From contig NZ_KK365988.1 of NCBI RefSeq assembly GCF_000686565.1, positions 107,416-171,415 of the forward strand: a stretch of 64,000 nt of DNA, given 5' to 3'. Made by a program: the position numbers and the translations under genes. Below, piece by piece: positions 8,127-17,396 of the stretch. Each line of letters opens with the position of its first letter. Within the stretch, counting starts at the first letter, position 1. The notes under the pieces are model-generated. The model saw only the letters and a list, made by a program, of their open reading frames with translations, was not told the origin of the DNA and made no database searches. Source of the stretch: Helicobacter bilis ATCC 51630. GTDB lineage: Bacteria > Campylobacterota > Campylobacteria > Campylobacterales > Helicobacteraceae.

Positions 8127-11100
8127 ATGCGTCATTTTGTAAATGTTGTAGCTTTAGTGTTTGCTGTGGCTTTATTTTCATTATTTTTTTATAATGATAA
8201 GATAAAAATCACGCAAGAAGTGCTTGATTTATTCCCGCAAACAGAGGATAAGCAAATCATTGACATTTATCAAAAGTTTGCAAACTCAAATCATATCCTT
8301 GTAGCTATAAAAGGATTTAGTCAAGAATCTAGGGATACTCTAGATGAGTTTTTGTCGAAAATAAAAGATATGCCAAATATAGATAGTGTGATTACTCGCA
8401 CAAGTGCTTCAGAATCTCTAGAAGATTTTCTCGCACAGGATTATCTCTATACTGCTAGTCCCAAGCCTTTAGATAAGGTGCTTACAAAAGAAGAGATTGA
8501 ATCGCGTGTGCTAAATGGACTACAATCACTACAATCTCAAATGCTTGAAGAAGAAGTGCTTGATAGTGGATTAATTGATATGGAGAAAATGAGAGATTCT
8601 AAAGATATAGAATCTAAACAAAGTGTAGATTCTAATAAAGATTCTAAAAAAGAGAATGTGAAAAATACTCAAAACAATATAGAATCTAAAGTCAATGAAA
8701 ATAACGATATTTCGCCTTTTTCAAAGGCTCAATATGATAAAAAACAGAATCTAGATTCTAATCGAATTACACCCCAAAGCCCTGCACCCACCCAAATGGC
8801 AGAGAATCTAGATGTTATACATTCCGCACAAAAAGCACAACAAACTACACAAACGACTAATAATCTAGATTCTAAAAACATAGCAAAAGATAAAACTACA
8901 GAATCTAGTAAAGATTTTTCGCCTAAGGCTCACAATGACAAAAACATAGAATCTAAAAACAACGCACAATCTTATAATACGATATTTCACCCAAGTGATC
9001 CTTTGCAACTTTTAATATTGCAGACACCAAAGCCCTATATTTTTGTAGCAAAAGATTATGGCTATATGGCGATTGTAACCATGAGAGATGTAAAAAGTGA
9101 GAGTGTAAAAGAGACTTTGGAGGGCTTTGCACACATTGCAACAGAGTATCCAAACATTCGGTATTTTTCACAAAATTTTATGAGTGTAGAAAATCTAGGC
9201 TTAATCCTTAATGAAGTCAATTTCTTGCTAAGTTTTGCAACCCTTGCATTTATTACGCTGTATTTTGTGATTATCCGCATTCCATTACTTACATTAAATA
9301 CGATTTGCACTCTCATTACTGCAAATATTATCGCCATTTTAGTGGTATCAAGCGTATATCCAAAGGTAACGATTATGGCATTAAGCTTTGGCATGGGGAT
9401 TAGCAATATTGCTATTGATTACATGATGCATCATAATTTCTTCAATCTCTATGTAAGTGCTAAAAGGGTATTTAATCGCCCTGTATTTTATGGCTATATT
9501 ACCACTATTATTGGCTTTAGTGCATGTTTGTTTATACCATTTCCCTTGCTTTCTCAACTCTCTTTATATGCGATTATTTCGCTTACACTTTGCTATATTA
9601 GCTTTGCGTTTATGTATCCAAAGATTGGTTTTAGTAAGCCTAGATTATTCCCCAAACTCGCACAGATTAGATTCCAAAAAGTCTCTAGTTATACATTTTT
9701 AGGGCTGTCTTTGTGTGCCTTTGTGTTTGCGTTTATGTTTTTGCGACTTGATTTTGATCTCTCAAAGCTTGATTATCAAAATAAGCGTATGCAGAATGAA
9801 CGCACATTTTTTACAAATGCACAGAATAATACGACACAGATTTTATTATCAAGCAGTAGTCTTGATAGCCTAATTGCTCTTGCTAGGGATTTGCAGGACT
9901 TTTTACATATAAACAATGCAAAGACTTTTATCCCACTCTCACTCTTGCCTACACAAAGTCAAATGGATTTAAATGCTAAATTTATAGAATCTAAGCTTGT
10001 AGCAGAAAATAAAGCCGCATTATTGCAATCACTCCCGCATTTACGCACAAAAATACTACAAATATTAAATGAAGATTCCATAGATGAAGATATGAGTTTA
10101 GAAGATAAAATGGCGTTTATAGATGATTTATTTGCTATGTTTAAAGAGAGTTATATGCTTGGTGATAAACCACAACTAAGCTTAGAAAATCTCTCTCACA
10201 TGGGCTTTAATATCGTTGTGGAAGAGATGGATTCTAAAACAAATCGCCATACTGAGGCGTTAGCTGAAGTATCTAATATAGAATCTCAACATGATAAGAT
10301 TCTGGAATCTACGCTAACAAATCACGCAAACAAAACTACAAATTCTAGCGATTGCTCTATGGCTTTGGAGGCTTTGAACGAATTAGAGGGTAGGAGTTAT
10401 CTAAGCGATAATGACTATCCTTCTAATTCGTTCAATCGTTCAAATTGTATAGACAAGGGCGAATTTTTACAGAATCTAGATTCTATAAAGTTTGCACCCT
10501 TACACCCTGCACCCGCCCATTTGGATAAGAATCTAGATTCTAATCAATCTCATACAAATATAGAATCTAAAGATTCTACACAATCTAGCACAAAAAGATT
10601 CTATTATTTAGCTATCGTAAATAATAGTGATTTAGATTATATTAAAACTTTTTCAAAACAGCTTGAGAATGCAGAATCACTTGAAAGCATAAAAGATTCT
10701 AACAGCAACATGCAACAGCTAAAAAACACAGAATCTAGCATTGAAATGCGAGGCTTACAGCATATTATGGATAATATCACAGATACGATTTATAAGCCTA
10801 TGCTTATAGTCCTTGCTATTGCGTTGTGTTTAATGATTTGTATGCTTTTTATCACAGCTAGAGAGGCATTTTTAGATTCTGTTGTGTTTGTATTATTTCC
10901 GCTTGCTTGCACGCTTTGTGTGATAGCAGCACACAGCACGCTTAATATTATGCATCTTTTTGCTTTGCTTATCCTTGTAGTTGTGAGTGTTGATTATGGG
11001 ATCTATTCTGTAAAAGAAGGGCAGAATCTACGCACAGCCCATGCGATATTCTTTTCAGTTTTAACAACAGGCGTATCATTTGGAATCTTAATCATAAGCA

Positions 11101-11210
11101 AGACAAAAGCACTCAATTCATTTGGGGAAGTTATCTTTGTAGGTATGCTCTGCATTCTTGCTTTACTTATTTTACATCGTCCATTATATCAAAGTAAGAA
11201 ATTGTCATAA
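8127..11210 (+). CDS. MMPL/RND family exporter with two repeat-derived inserts
   Basis: A 1027-residue inner-membrane protein of the MMPL (RND-like predicted exporter) type. TM1 is at about residues 4-22, a first TM bundle at about 355-500 (with SFGMGISNIAIDYMMHH, the charged TM4 signature), and a second bundle at about 890-1020 with VVVSVDYGIY. Relatives are roughly 200-250 residues shorter. The excess lies in two hydrophilic inserts in the periplasmic loops, about residues 150-290 and 705-850, made of Asp-Ser-Lys/Ile-Glu-Ser-Lys strings and repeat-encoded segments (HTEALAEVS; SNRSNCIDKG-like). The second insert is homologous at DNA level to the tail of the thiE gene at 33 kb. The substrate is unknown. 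Confidence 0.85.
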   Translation: MRHFVNVVALVFAVALFSLFFYNDKIKITQEVLDLFPQTEDKQIIDIYQKFANSNHILVAIKGFSQESRDTLDEFLSKIKDMPNIDSVITRTSASESLEDFLAQDYLYTASPKPLDKVLTKEEIESRVLNGLQSLQSQMLEEEVLDSGLIDMEKMRDSKDIESKQSVDSNKDSKKENVKNTQNNIESKVNENNDISPFSKAQYDKKQNLDSNRITPQSPAPTQMAENLDVIHSAQKAQQTTQTTNNLDSKNIAKDKTTESSKDFSPKAHNDKNIESKNNAQSYNTIFHPSDPLQLLILQTPKPYIFVAKDYGYMAIVTMRDVKSESVKETLEGFAHIATEYPNIRYFSQNFMSVENLGLILNEVNFLLSFATLAFITLYFVIIRIPLLTLNTICTLITANIIAILVVSSVYPKVTIMALSFGMGISNIAIDYMMHHNFFNLYVSAKRVFNRPVFYGYITTIIGFSACLFIPFPLLSQLSLYAIISLTLCYISFAFMYPKIGFSKPRLFPKLAQIRFQKVSSYTFLGLSLCAFVFAFMFLRLDFDLSKLDYQNKRMQNERTFFTNAQNNTTQILLSSSSLDSLIALARDLQDFLHINNAKTFIPLSLLPTQSQMDLNAKFIESKLVAENKAALLQSLPHLRTKILQILNEDSIDEDMSLEDKMAFIDDLFAMFKESYMLGDKPQLSLENLSHMGFNIVVEEMDSKTNRHTEALAEVSNIESQHDKILESTLTNHANKTTNSSDCSMALEALNELEGRSYLSDNDYPSNSFNRSNCIDKGEFLQNLDSIKFAPLHPAPAHLDKNLDSNQSHTNIESKDSTQSSTKRFYYLAIVNNSDLDYIKTFSKQLENAESLESIKDSNSNMQQLKNTESSIEMRGLQHIMDNITDTIYKPMLIVLAIALCLMICMLFITAREAFLDSVVFVLFPLACTLCVIAAHSTLNIMHLFALLILVVVSVDYGIYSVKEGQNLRTAHAIFFSVLTTGVSFGILIISKTKALNSFGEVIFVGMLCILALLILHRPLYQSKKLS
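10246..10296. repeat. Shortened in-frame copy of the TGTCAT...ATGACA palindromic element
   Basis: Left half CATACTGAGGCGTTAGCTGA and right end CTCAACATGATA match the ends of the 76-bp elements at 32829 and 54869, with the middle deleted. It is read in the same frame as those copies (HTEALAEVS) inside the exporter gene. Confidence 0.6.
10374..10435. repeat. Hairpin element with conserved 21-nt loop, copy 1 (inside exporter gene)
   Basis: TTGAACGAATTAGA (10374-10387) pairs perfectly with TCTAATTCGTTCAA (10422-10435); the stem continues through GGGTAG/CTATCC with one G.U pair. The loop, GAGTTATCT-AAGCGATAATGA, is identical to that of the hairpin at 46597-46657, whose stem is different. Confidence 0.75.
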
Positions 11211-11257
11211 GAATTTTATTTTTCATATATTATCATTCTAAATGCTGTAAAATATGC

Positions 11258-11263
11258 TATAAT
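11258..11263 (+). promoter_or_regulatory. Probable -10 box of the chemoreceptor gene
   Basis: TATAAT within ATATGCTATAATCCC, about 34 bases before the chemoreceptor ATG at 11297, with AT-rich DNA upstream. Confidence 0.55.
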
Positions 11264-11296
11264 CCCAACTTTATTTTAAGAGTGGGAAGTAACATA

Positions 11297-13045
11297 ATGA
11301 TGTATAGCAATCTGTCATTGAAATATAAGTTTTTGGCACTAGCACTTGGTTCTTTAATGAGTTTTGCAATCTTTGTTGGTTTTATGCTACTTGGAAAAGA
11401 AGAAATTGCTGAAAGTATGCAAGATAACCTTGATAAAGTCATACAAAAAGAGATAGAAGAAAAGATAAAGTTAGGCACAGATTCTATGGCATCAAGTCTT
11501 GGTGCGTTAGTCGCTGGTTTAGATGAAAAAGCACAAATTGAAATCATCGCAAAAGCTATTGAAGATTTTCACTTTGAAAACGATAAGTCTGGATATTATT
11601 TTGCATATAAAGGGCATATCAATGTAGCACACCCAAATAGAAAAGATTTAATCGGGACTTCTTTAGAAAATGCAAAAGATTCTCATGGAGTCTATTATGT
11701 GCAAGAGTTGTATAAAAATGCAAAGGCTGGCAAGGGGAATTTTGTATATTTTGTATTCTCTAAACCACTACCAGATGGAAAGCTTGGCGAGGCACAAAAG
11801 GTTGCGTATTCAGCTATGATACCAAATACAAATGATATATGGATCTCAACTGGTGTATATATTGATACCTTGCAAGACCATACAGGTAAAATATCAAAAC
11901 TCATGCTTACCAGTATGCAAGATATTCTATATAGAAATATGTGGCTTTCAGTCGTCATTTTCTTAATTATATTCTGCCCTTCAATTATTATGTTTTATAG
12001 TAATTTGATGAAAGGGATACAGGTTTTACAACATAATGTTGTGTCTTTTTTCCGCCATCTTAACCGAGAGATTCCACATATAGATTTTATCCCTTTAAAA
12101 TCTAAAGATGAGTTAGGACGCATGGCTCAAACCATTGGCGATAATATACAGCAGACAAATAAATCTTTATAGCAAGATTCTATACTCGTGCAAGATGTGT
12201 TAAATGTTGTAGAAGAAGCAAAAGTTGGGCGATTTGGTAAGCTTGTAGTCCATAAGAGTCTTAATCCACAAATTAATGAATTAAAAGATGCGATAAATGC
12301 TATGTCTTCTACCTTGTTAGAATTGCTAGGCGATGATTTGAAGAAAAGCCAACGCGTATTTACTTCCTATGCAAATAATGATTTTACAGATAGGATTGAA
12401 GATGCAAAAGGCTTTGGTGTAGCCATTAATGGGCTTGGGTGTTCTATTGCTCAAATGCTTAAGATAACAGCAAGTTATGCACATGAGTTAAGTGAAAAAA
12501 ATAAGGAATTGGAGAGTGCAGTTGAAAATCTTACTCAAGGTGCACACACGCAAAGTCAATCATTGCAAAACGCAGCAGCTCAAATAGAAAATATTACTGA
12601 TTCTATGCAGAGTGTCTCAAGTCGAACAAATGATGTTATTAAGCAAAGCGAAGATATTAAAAATATTATAGGAATCATACGTGATATAGCAGATCAGACA
12701 AATCTACTAGCACTTAATGCCGCTATTGAAGCGGCAAGGGCAGGGGAGCATGGCAGAGGCTTTGCAGTCGTAGCTGATGAGGTGAGAAAACTAGCAGAGA
12801 GAACGCAAAAGTCTTTAGGTGAAATAGAAGCAAACACAAATGTCTTAGTCCAAAGCATTAATGATATGGCAGAATCTATCAAGCAGCAAACACAAAATGT
12901 AGGTAATATGAATGAGACAATCTCCCAGCTTGAAAGCATTACAGAGCAGAATGTAAGCATTGCAAATCATTCACAAGAAATCTATAATGCAGTAGATTCT
13001 ATTGCAAATAAGATATTAGAAGATGTGGATAGCAAGAAGTTTTAA
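11297..13045 (+). pseudogene. Methyl-accepting chemotaxis protein interrupted by an in-frame amber codon
   Basis: An inner-membrane chemoreceptor. TM1 is near residues 10-32, a periplasmic single-Cache domain spans about 60-195 (GYYFAYKGHINVAHPNRK, VAYSAMIPNTNDIWISTGVY), and TM2 is near 215-235. Then come HAMP-like sequence and a complete signalling hairpin ([38 protein letters not shown]). The reading is split at 12170-12172 by TAG ([14 protein letters not shown]). The codons on both sides are in the same frame, so a single substitution separates the halves. The second half could restart at a GTG (12188) and give a soluble 285-residue fragment. It may be inactive, suppressed by readthrough, or a sequencing error. 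Start chosen at the ATG after GTGGGAAG; a GTG at 11282 is possible. Confidence 0.8.
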
Positions 13046-13078
13046 GGTGTTTTTATGGTTTTAGAAACTAGCCTAAAC

Positions 13079-15577
13079 TTACCCATTTAAATATACAATC
13101 TTAGCACCTAAGCCGCCCATGTTTGGTGGGGCTTGTGTATATCCCCTTATATAATCACAAGAATCTAAAAAGTTTTCCACCATTCTTTTTAAGATTCCAT
13201 TGCCTAAGCCATGCACGACAAGCACTTCGCTAAATCTTGCCATAATGGCATGATTTAGAAAATCTTCAAGTAGCATTTGTGCTTCTTCTTTTGTATAGCC
13301 GTGCAAATCAAGCCTTGTTGTAGCTCTAATATCTGCCTCTAGTTTATAGCCCTGATTGTATAAAATATTAGAATCTTGTTTTATTTGCTTTGGGCTTAGT
13401 GGCTTTAACTCCATGCCCCTCACACCTTTTAGTCGCACTCCATTGTGTAACTCTATGCTATAAGAATCTTTATGTTGTGCGATGATTTTTGCTATTTTAT
13501 TTTGATATTGCACCATATCATTTAGGCTATATTTTTGCGTAGATTCTATGTTTATCTTTGGACTTTTTGCTTCATTTTTATGTGCTTTATTGAGAAGTTT
13601 ATGGATATTTTTCACAATCTCTTGTGTGCCTTGCAAGGTGTTAGTATCAAGCTCTTTTAGATTCTGCAATGCTTTTAGATTCCCGCTTGATTGCTTGGCT
13701 AACATTTTTATTTCTTTTATAGCTTCATTATAATGCCTTTTTAATGTTAGGCTTTGTTCTTCAAACCTTGCTTTTAGCTTACTTTTTGTGTGTTCTAGCT
13801 CTTGTATTTTAGTATCTTGCTCTTTTATTAGGGCTTGAAGTTTTAGTGAATCTTGCTTGTTTTTGGTGATTTGTGTATGCGATTCTTCAATTAATCTTTC
13901 TAGCTTGTTTGCTTCATCGCCATGCACTTTTTTGGCTTCATCGATTATTTCTTGTGGGATTCCATACTGCTTTGCACACTCTAGGGCGTAGCTCTTGCCT
14001 ATGCCCTCTATAAAGCTGAAAGTAGGACATGCCCTTTTGTAGTCATAAGTGGCTGCAAGCAGTCTTGTATGGATATTATCCGCCATCAAAGCGGCTAAAT
14101 GCTTATGATGCGTGGTAACGATTACCTTTGTGCTATTTGCTAAAAACTTTTCTAAAATCACTTTGTAAAGACTAGCCGCCTCGCTAGAATCTGTGCCTAT
14201 CTCAATCTCATCAATGCCTAGTATCATATCTTTTTGCGATAATAATGCACTAATTTCTTGTATGCGACCTGAAAATGTAGAAATATCATTATGCGAATCT
14301 TGTGGATCTTGGGCGATAATGTGGATATTTTTCATAAAGGGGAGTTGTGATTTAGCCGCATTTATACGCATGGGGATATAAAGCTTTGCACACCATAATG
14401 CACTTAAAATGCTTTTTAAAAGCATAGTCTTACCCCCAGCATTCACACCTGTAATCATTAAAAGATTTGTAGGCATAGATACATTTAAAGGAATAGGATT
14501 TTTTAGGCTTGGATGTGCGTATTCATGCAGGGTGATTGAAGTGTTTTTATTGTCTGCGAATACAAACGAGTAGTTAAAATCCTTTGCAAAATACAGCCTT
14601 GCTAACGCCCTATCCATAAAGTCATATTCAGTATTAATGAAACGCAAAAAATGTATATGTTTGCTTAGAATCTTGCTGTATTCCTTTGCTAGATGTAAAA
14701 GCCGCTCTTCTATCTTGTCCTGTAAAATGTGAATGTGAGATTCTATAGATTCTAAACTCAAAGGCACAATGTAGAAAAAGCCATGCATTGAGCGACCAAT
14801 CACTCGTGCATGCAAGACATTTGCATAGCCAGCACGCACTAAAAGCGTTGCATTATCTTCAAAAAAGTGGATTTGCTTATCGACCAGATATTCTTGTAAG
14901 TTGCTTATATTTAGCGTGTGATACAAGGCTTCTTGCTTTTCTTTATGCTTATTCTCAAGGGCTTTATATAGGGTGCTTAGCTCATTATCTGCTTCTTTAT
15001 TTAAATAGCTTTGTGGTGATGTGCTATTTTGCTTAGAAGTAAATACAAAAAATGCTAACAAAGAAGTAATCTCACTTGGGAAAACAAACTTATTTACATA
15101 CTCTTTTAAATACTCATTGTCTATATCATCTCTTTTTGAAAAATCATAGAAAAACTTTATCATACATAAACATTGAAAAATATCATAAAGTCGCAATGCC
15201 CCGCCTTTTGCGAGACTTAGAATCTCATTATTAAGCAAACTCACTTTTGGTAACTTTAAAGATTCTATATTACTATAAGTATCAAGGGCTTGTATCAATG
15301 CCTTTAGCTTTTCATGTGAGGGGATATGGAGTATATGAGAGAGCGTTTTATCATCGCTAAATAGAATCTCGTTTTCATTTATAAGGGTTTTATTTGTATT
15401 TATCTGCCTTGAGAAATAAGCACTAAAAGTGTGTAAAAAATCTTGTAAGCCAAGCTTTGTGAGAGTTTGCTTAAGAAGTTTTAGTGTATTAGAATCTGTC
15501 AATCTTTGGAGATTCTGTATAGTGGCTTTTGTGAGGGCTTTAGGCTTAATTTCTGTTTGTTTTTTCTTTTTACTCAT
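13079..15577 (-). CDS. mutS2: MutS2 family DNA-binding ATPase/endonuclease
   Basis: An 832-residue MutS2. The MutS-type ATPase holds Walker A TGVNAGGKTMLL and Walker B MILGIDEIEIGTDSSEA. A long coiled coil follows at about residues 560-680, and a C-terminal Smr nuclease domain starts at about 755 (LDLHGYTKEEAQ, VVHGLGNGILKRM). The MutS mismatch-binding N-terminus is absent, as expected for MutS2. In H. pylori MutS2 suppresses recombination and helps repair oxidative damage; related proteins also act on stalled ribosomes. It follows a small membrane protein gene by 11 bases and is probably cotranscribed with it. Confidence 0.95.
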   Translation of the reverse strand: MSKKKKQTEIKPKALTKATIQNLQRLTDSNTLKLLKQTLTKLGLQDFLHTFSAYFSRQINTNKTLINENEILFSDDKTLSHILHIPSHEKLKALIQALDTYSNIESLKLPKVSLLNNEILSLAKGGALRLYDIFQCLCMIKFFYDFSKRDDIDNEYLKEYVNKFVFPSEITSLLAFFVFTSKQNSTSPQSYLNKEADNELSTLYKALENKHKEKQEALYHTLNISNLQEYLVDKQIHFFEDNATLLVRAGYANVLHARVIGRSMHGFFYIVPLSLESIESHIHILQDKIEERLLHLAKEYSKILSKHIHFLRFINTEYDFMDRALARLYFAKDFNYSFVFADNKNTSITLHEYAHPSLKNPIPLNVSMPTNLLMITGVNAGGKTMLLKSILSALWCAKLYIPMRINAAKSQLPFMKNIHIIAQDPQDSHNDISTFSGRIQEISALLSQKDMILGIDEIEIGTDSSEAASLYKVILEKFLANSTKVIVTTHHKHLAALMADNIHTRLLAATYDYKRACPTFSFIEGIGKSYALECAKQYGIPQEIIDEAKKVHGDEANKLERLIEESHTQITKNKQDSLKLQALIKEQDTKIQELEHTKSKLKARFEEQSLTLKRHYNEAIKEIKMLAKQSSGNLKALQNLKELDTNTLQGTQEIVKNIHKLLNKAHKNEAKSPKINIESTQKYSLNDMVQYQNKIAKIIAQHKDSYSIELHNGVRLKGVRGMELKPLSPKQIKQDSNILYNQGYKLEADIRATTRLDLHGYTKEEAQMLLEDFLNHAIMARFSEVLVVHGLGNGILKRMVENFLDSCDYIRGYTQAPPNMGGLGAKIVYLNG

Positions 15578-15588
15578 ATTTGCTTCTT

Positions 15589-16002
15589 TTAATCATTGAT
15601 AAAATCAGAATCATAAGTCGTTACATGCTGCGTGCATGAGAGAATAGGCACATTTAAACCTTTCACATTTGGGTCTTTTGTGGAATCTTTGCCAGAAAAT
15701 GTGCCTAACTCTTCAAAATATACAAAGTTTGATTTATGCACATGCACTTCTGTGTTGTCCTGCATACAAACAAGTGTTTCATTGTTATAAAAAGCTTGTT
15801 TAAATTCTATAGTTTTTGCTTGTATAATGCTTTGCTTTTGTGCATGGCTAATCACACCGCAAGCACAACAAAACGCTATGATTGCAATGCTATATTTAAT
15901 CCCTTTTTTTACACTTTCTATTTGATATAAAACTACACAAAACAGCACAAGGCTAAACAATACGCTAATAATAATCACAATGAAATCAAATGTATTTTGC
16001 AC
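15589..16002 (-). CDS. Small membrane protein of unknown function
   Basis: A 137-residue protein with two hydrophobic helices (about residues 7-28 and 36-55) and a C-terminal ~80-residue polar domain, probably periplasmic, containing two Cys (ETLVCMQD, PILSCTQH). It lies 11 bases upstream of mutS2 on the same strand. I do not recognise the family. Confidence 0.65.
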   Translation of the reverse strand: MQNTFDFIVIIISVLFSLVLFCVVLYQIESVKKGIKYSIAIIAFCCACGVISHAQKQSIIQAKTIEFKQAFYNNETLVCMQDNTEVHVHKSNFVYFEELGTFSGKDSTKDPNVKGLNVPILSCTQHVTTYDSDFIND

Positions 16003-16141
16003 AAAAACCCCTAATTTGACTTAGCTTAGTAAAGGCGAAATTATAGCATTAAAAATAAAATGACTTTTGATTTGGGTTTGATTGGTAACTTATGAGACAA
16101 TTGGAGCTTGCAAAAAATAGGTAAAATTATTTAAATCCAAC

Positions 16142-16172
16142 GGCATGAGTATATTGCCTCTAAACTCATGCC
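16142..16172. terminator. Inverted repeat between the ttcA 3' end and the next gene
   Basis: GGCATGAGT (16142-16150) and ACTCATGCC (16164-16172) form a perfect 9-bp stem with a 13-base loop, 27 bases past the ttcA stop. No long T run follows on either strand, so it may be a weak terminator or a transcript-end stabiliser. Confidence 0.45.
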
Positions 16173-16198
16173 TTATTACTCAAAATACTTTTAAGCAA

Positions 16199-17086
16199 TT
16201 ATTCAGAATCCATATACCTTTCATCGCAAAAGCTTTGTGCGTGAATATTACTAAAGGCGTTTTTGAGTGATTTAAATAGATTTGGATTTTTAGATTCTAA
16301 ATCTTTCAATAACTCTTTATTTGCAGCTCTAGCCTTTGGTCTTTTATCCTCTGGTAGCCAGTTTATAGGGCAGTTACAATCAGGTGCGATATAGATATTA
16401 TTACTTGCGATAAAGTCTATAATCTGCCTTTCACGCACAAAGATAAGCGGACGGATAACGCCTAGCCCATTTTGTGCCTTGTAGTATGGAGGCATGGAAC
16501 GCAAAGCACCATTATAAGTGAGATTCATCATAAAGCTTTCTGCGGCATCATCTAAATGATGTGCCAATGCGATTTTATTAAACCCCCTTTCTAACGCCAT
16601 GCTATAAAGCTCACCGCGTCTCATACGCGAACAAAAAGAGCAATAAATCGTGCCTTCTTTCTTGTGATTCTCAAGTATTTTGAATATTTGTGTGCGATTA
16701 AGCTCATAGGGGATATTTAGCTTTTTGCAATACTCAAAGATATACTCATACTCACCACCCCTGCCATAATCAATCGTCATAGCAAGAAACTCAAACTTAA
16801 AAGGTGCATGTTTTTTCATATATGCAAAGATAGTCGCAAGTAGCATGGAATCTTTACCACCACTCAGTCCAAGCAAAATCCTATCACCCTCTTTAATAAG
16901 ATTATATTTTGCATTTGTGCGACCAACGATATTTAGAATCTTTTTGCTAATTGTTGGATTTTCTTTATTGTCTTTGCATTTCGTGTTTACTATATACTGC
17001 AGGATTTCTTCGTGTTTAAAAGGGGAGAGTTTATTTGCCTGTGGATTATTTTGTATTTGCCATATTGCTTGTTTTGTTGTTTGCAT
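16199..17086 (-). CDS. ttcA: TtcA-family tRNA thiolation enzyme
   Basis: A 295-residue PP-loop enzyme. The ATP-binding loop GLSGGKDSMLL is near residue 75, and the iron-sulphur ligand pair is in CSFCSRMRRGEL (~148-159). A third Cys lies in the DCNCP segment near residue 236, as in TtcA, which inserts sulphur into cytidine 32 of some tRNAs. A preceding AAAGAAG supports the ATG. It stands alone on the reverse strand, with a hairpin after its stop. Confidence 0.85.
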   Translation of the reverse strand: MQTTKQAIWQIQNNPQANKLSPFKHEEILQYIVNTKCKDNKENPTISKKILNIVGRTNAKYNLIKEGDRILLGLSGGKDSMLLATIFAYMKKHAPFKFEFLAMTIDYGRGGEYEYIFEYCKKLNIPYELNRTQIFKILENHKKEGTIYCSFCSRMRRGELYSMALERGFNKIALAHHLDDAAESFMMNLTYNGALRSMPPYYKAQNGLGVIRPLIFVRERQIIDFIASNNIYIAPDCNCPINWLPEDKRPKARAANKELLKDLESKNPNLFKSLKNAFSNIHAQSFCDERYMDSE

Positions 17087-17396
17087 GTTTAGACTTCTTT
17101 ATATTGTGATGTAAAAGCTGTAAGTGTAGCATAAAAACATATAGATTTAAGATAGCACACCGCTTTAGCGTGTTTCAATTTGCAAGAATCTTGTATGATA
17201 GTATTTTAGAGATTGTGTTATATAATCCCACAAGTTACGCATATTTTACAAACTACACGCAAACTTGCAGAGATATAGACAAAAAGTAGCAGTATAAAAA
17301 TAAGATTTATTACAGAAATAATCTCTCATTGCTACAAATTTAAGCAATAAAGAATCTCTTTTAAATAAAATTATTCTCCGCTGACATTTTCCTTAT
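17087..17396. other. Intergenic region between ggt 3' end and ttcA
   Basis: About 310 AT-rich bases. I see only weak inverted repeats and no reliable promoter or gene; transcription of ttcA must start here or upstream. Confidence 0.4.
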
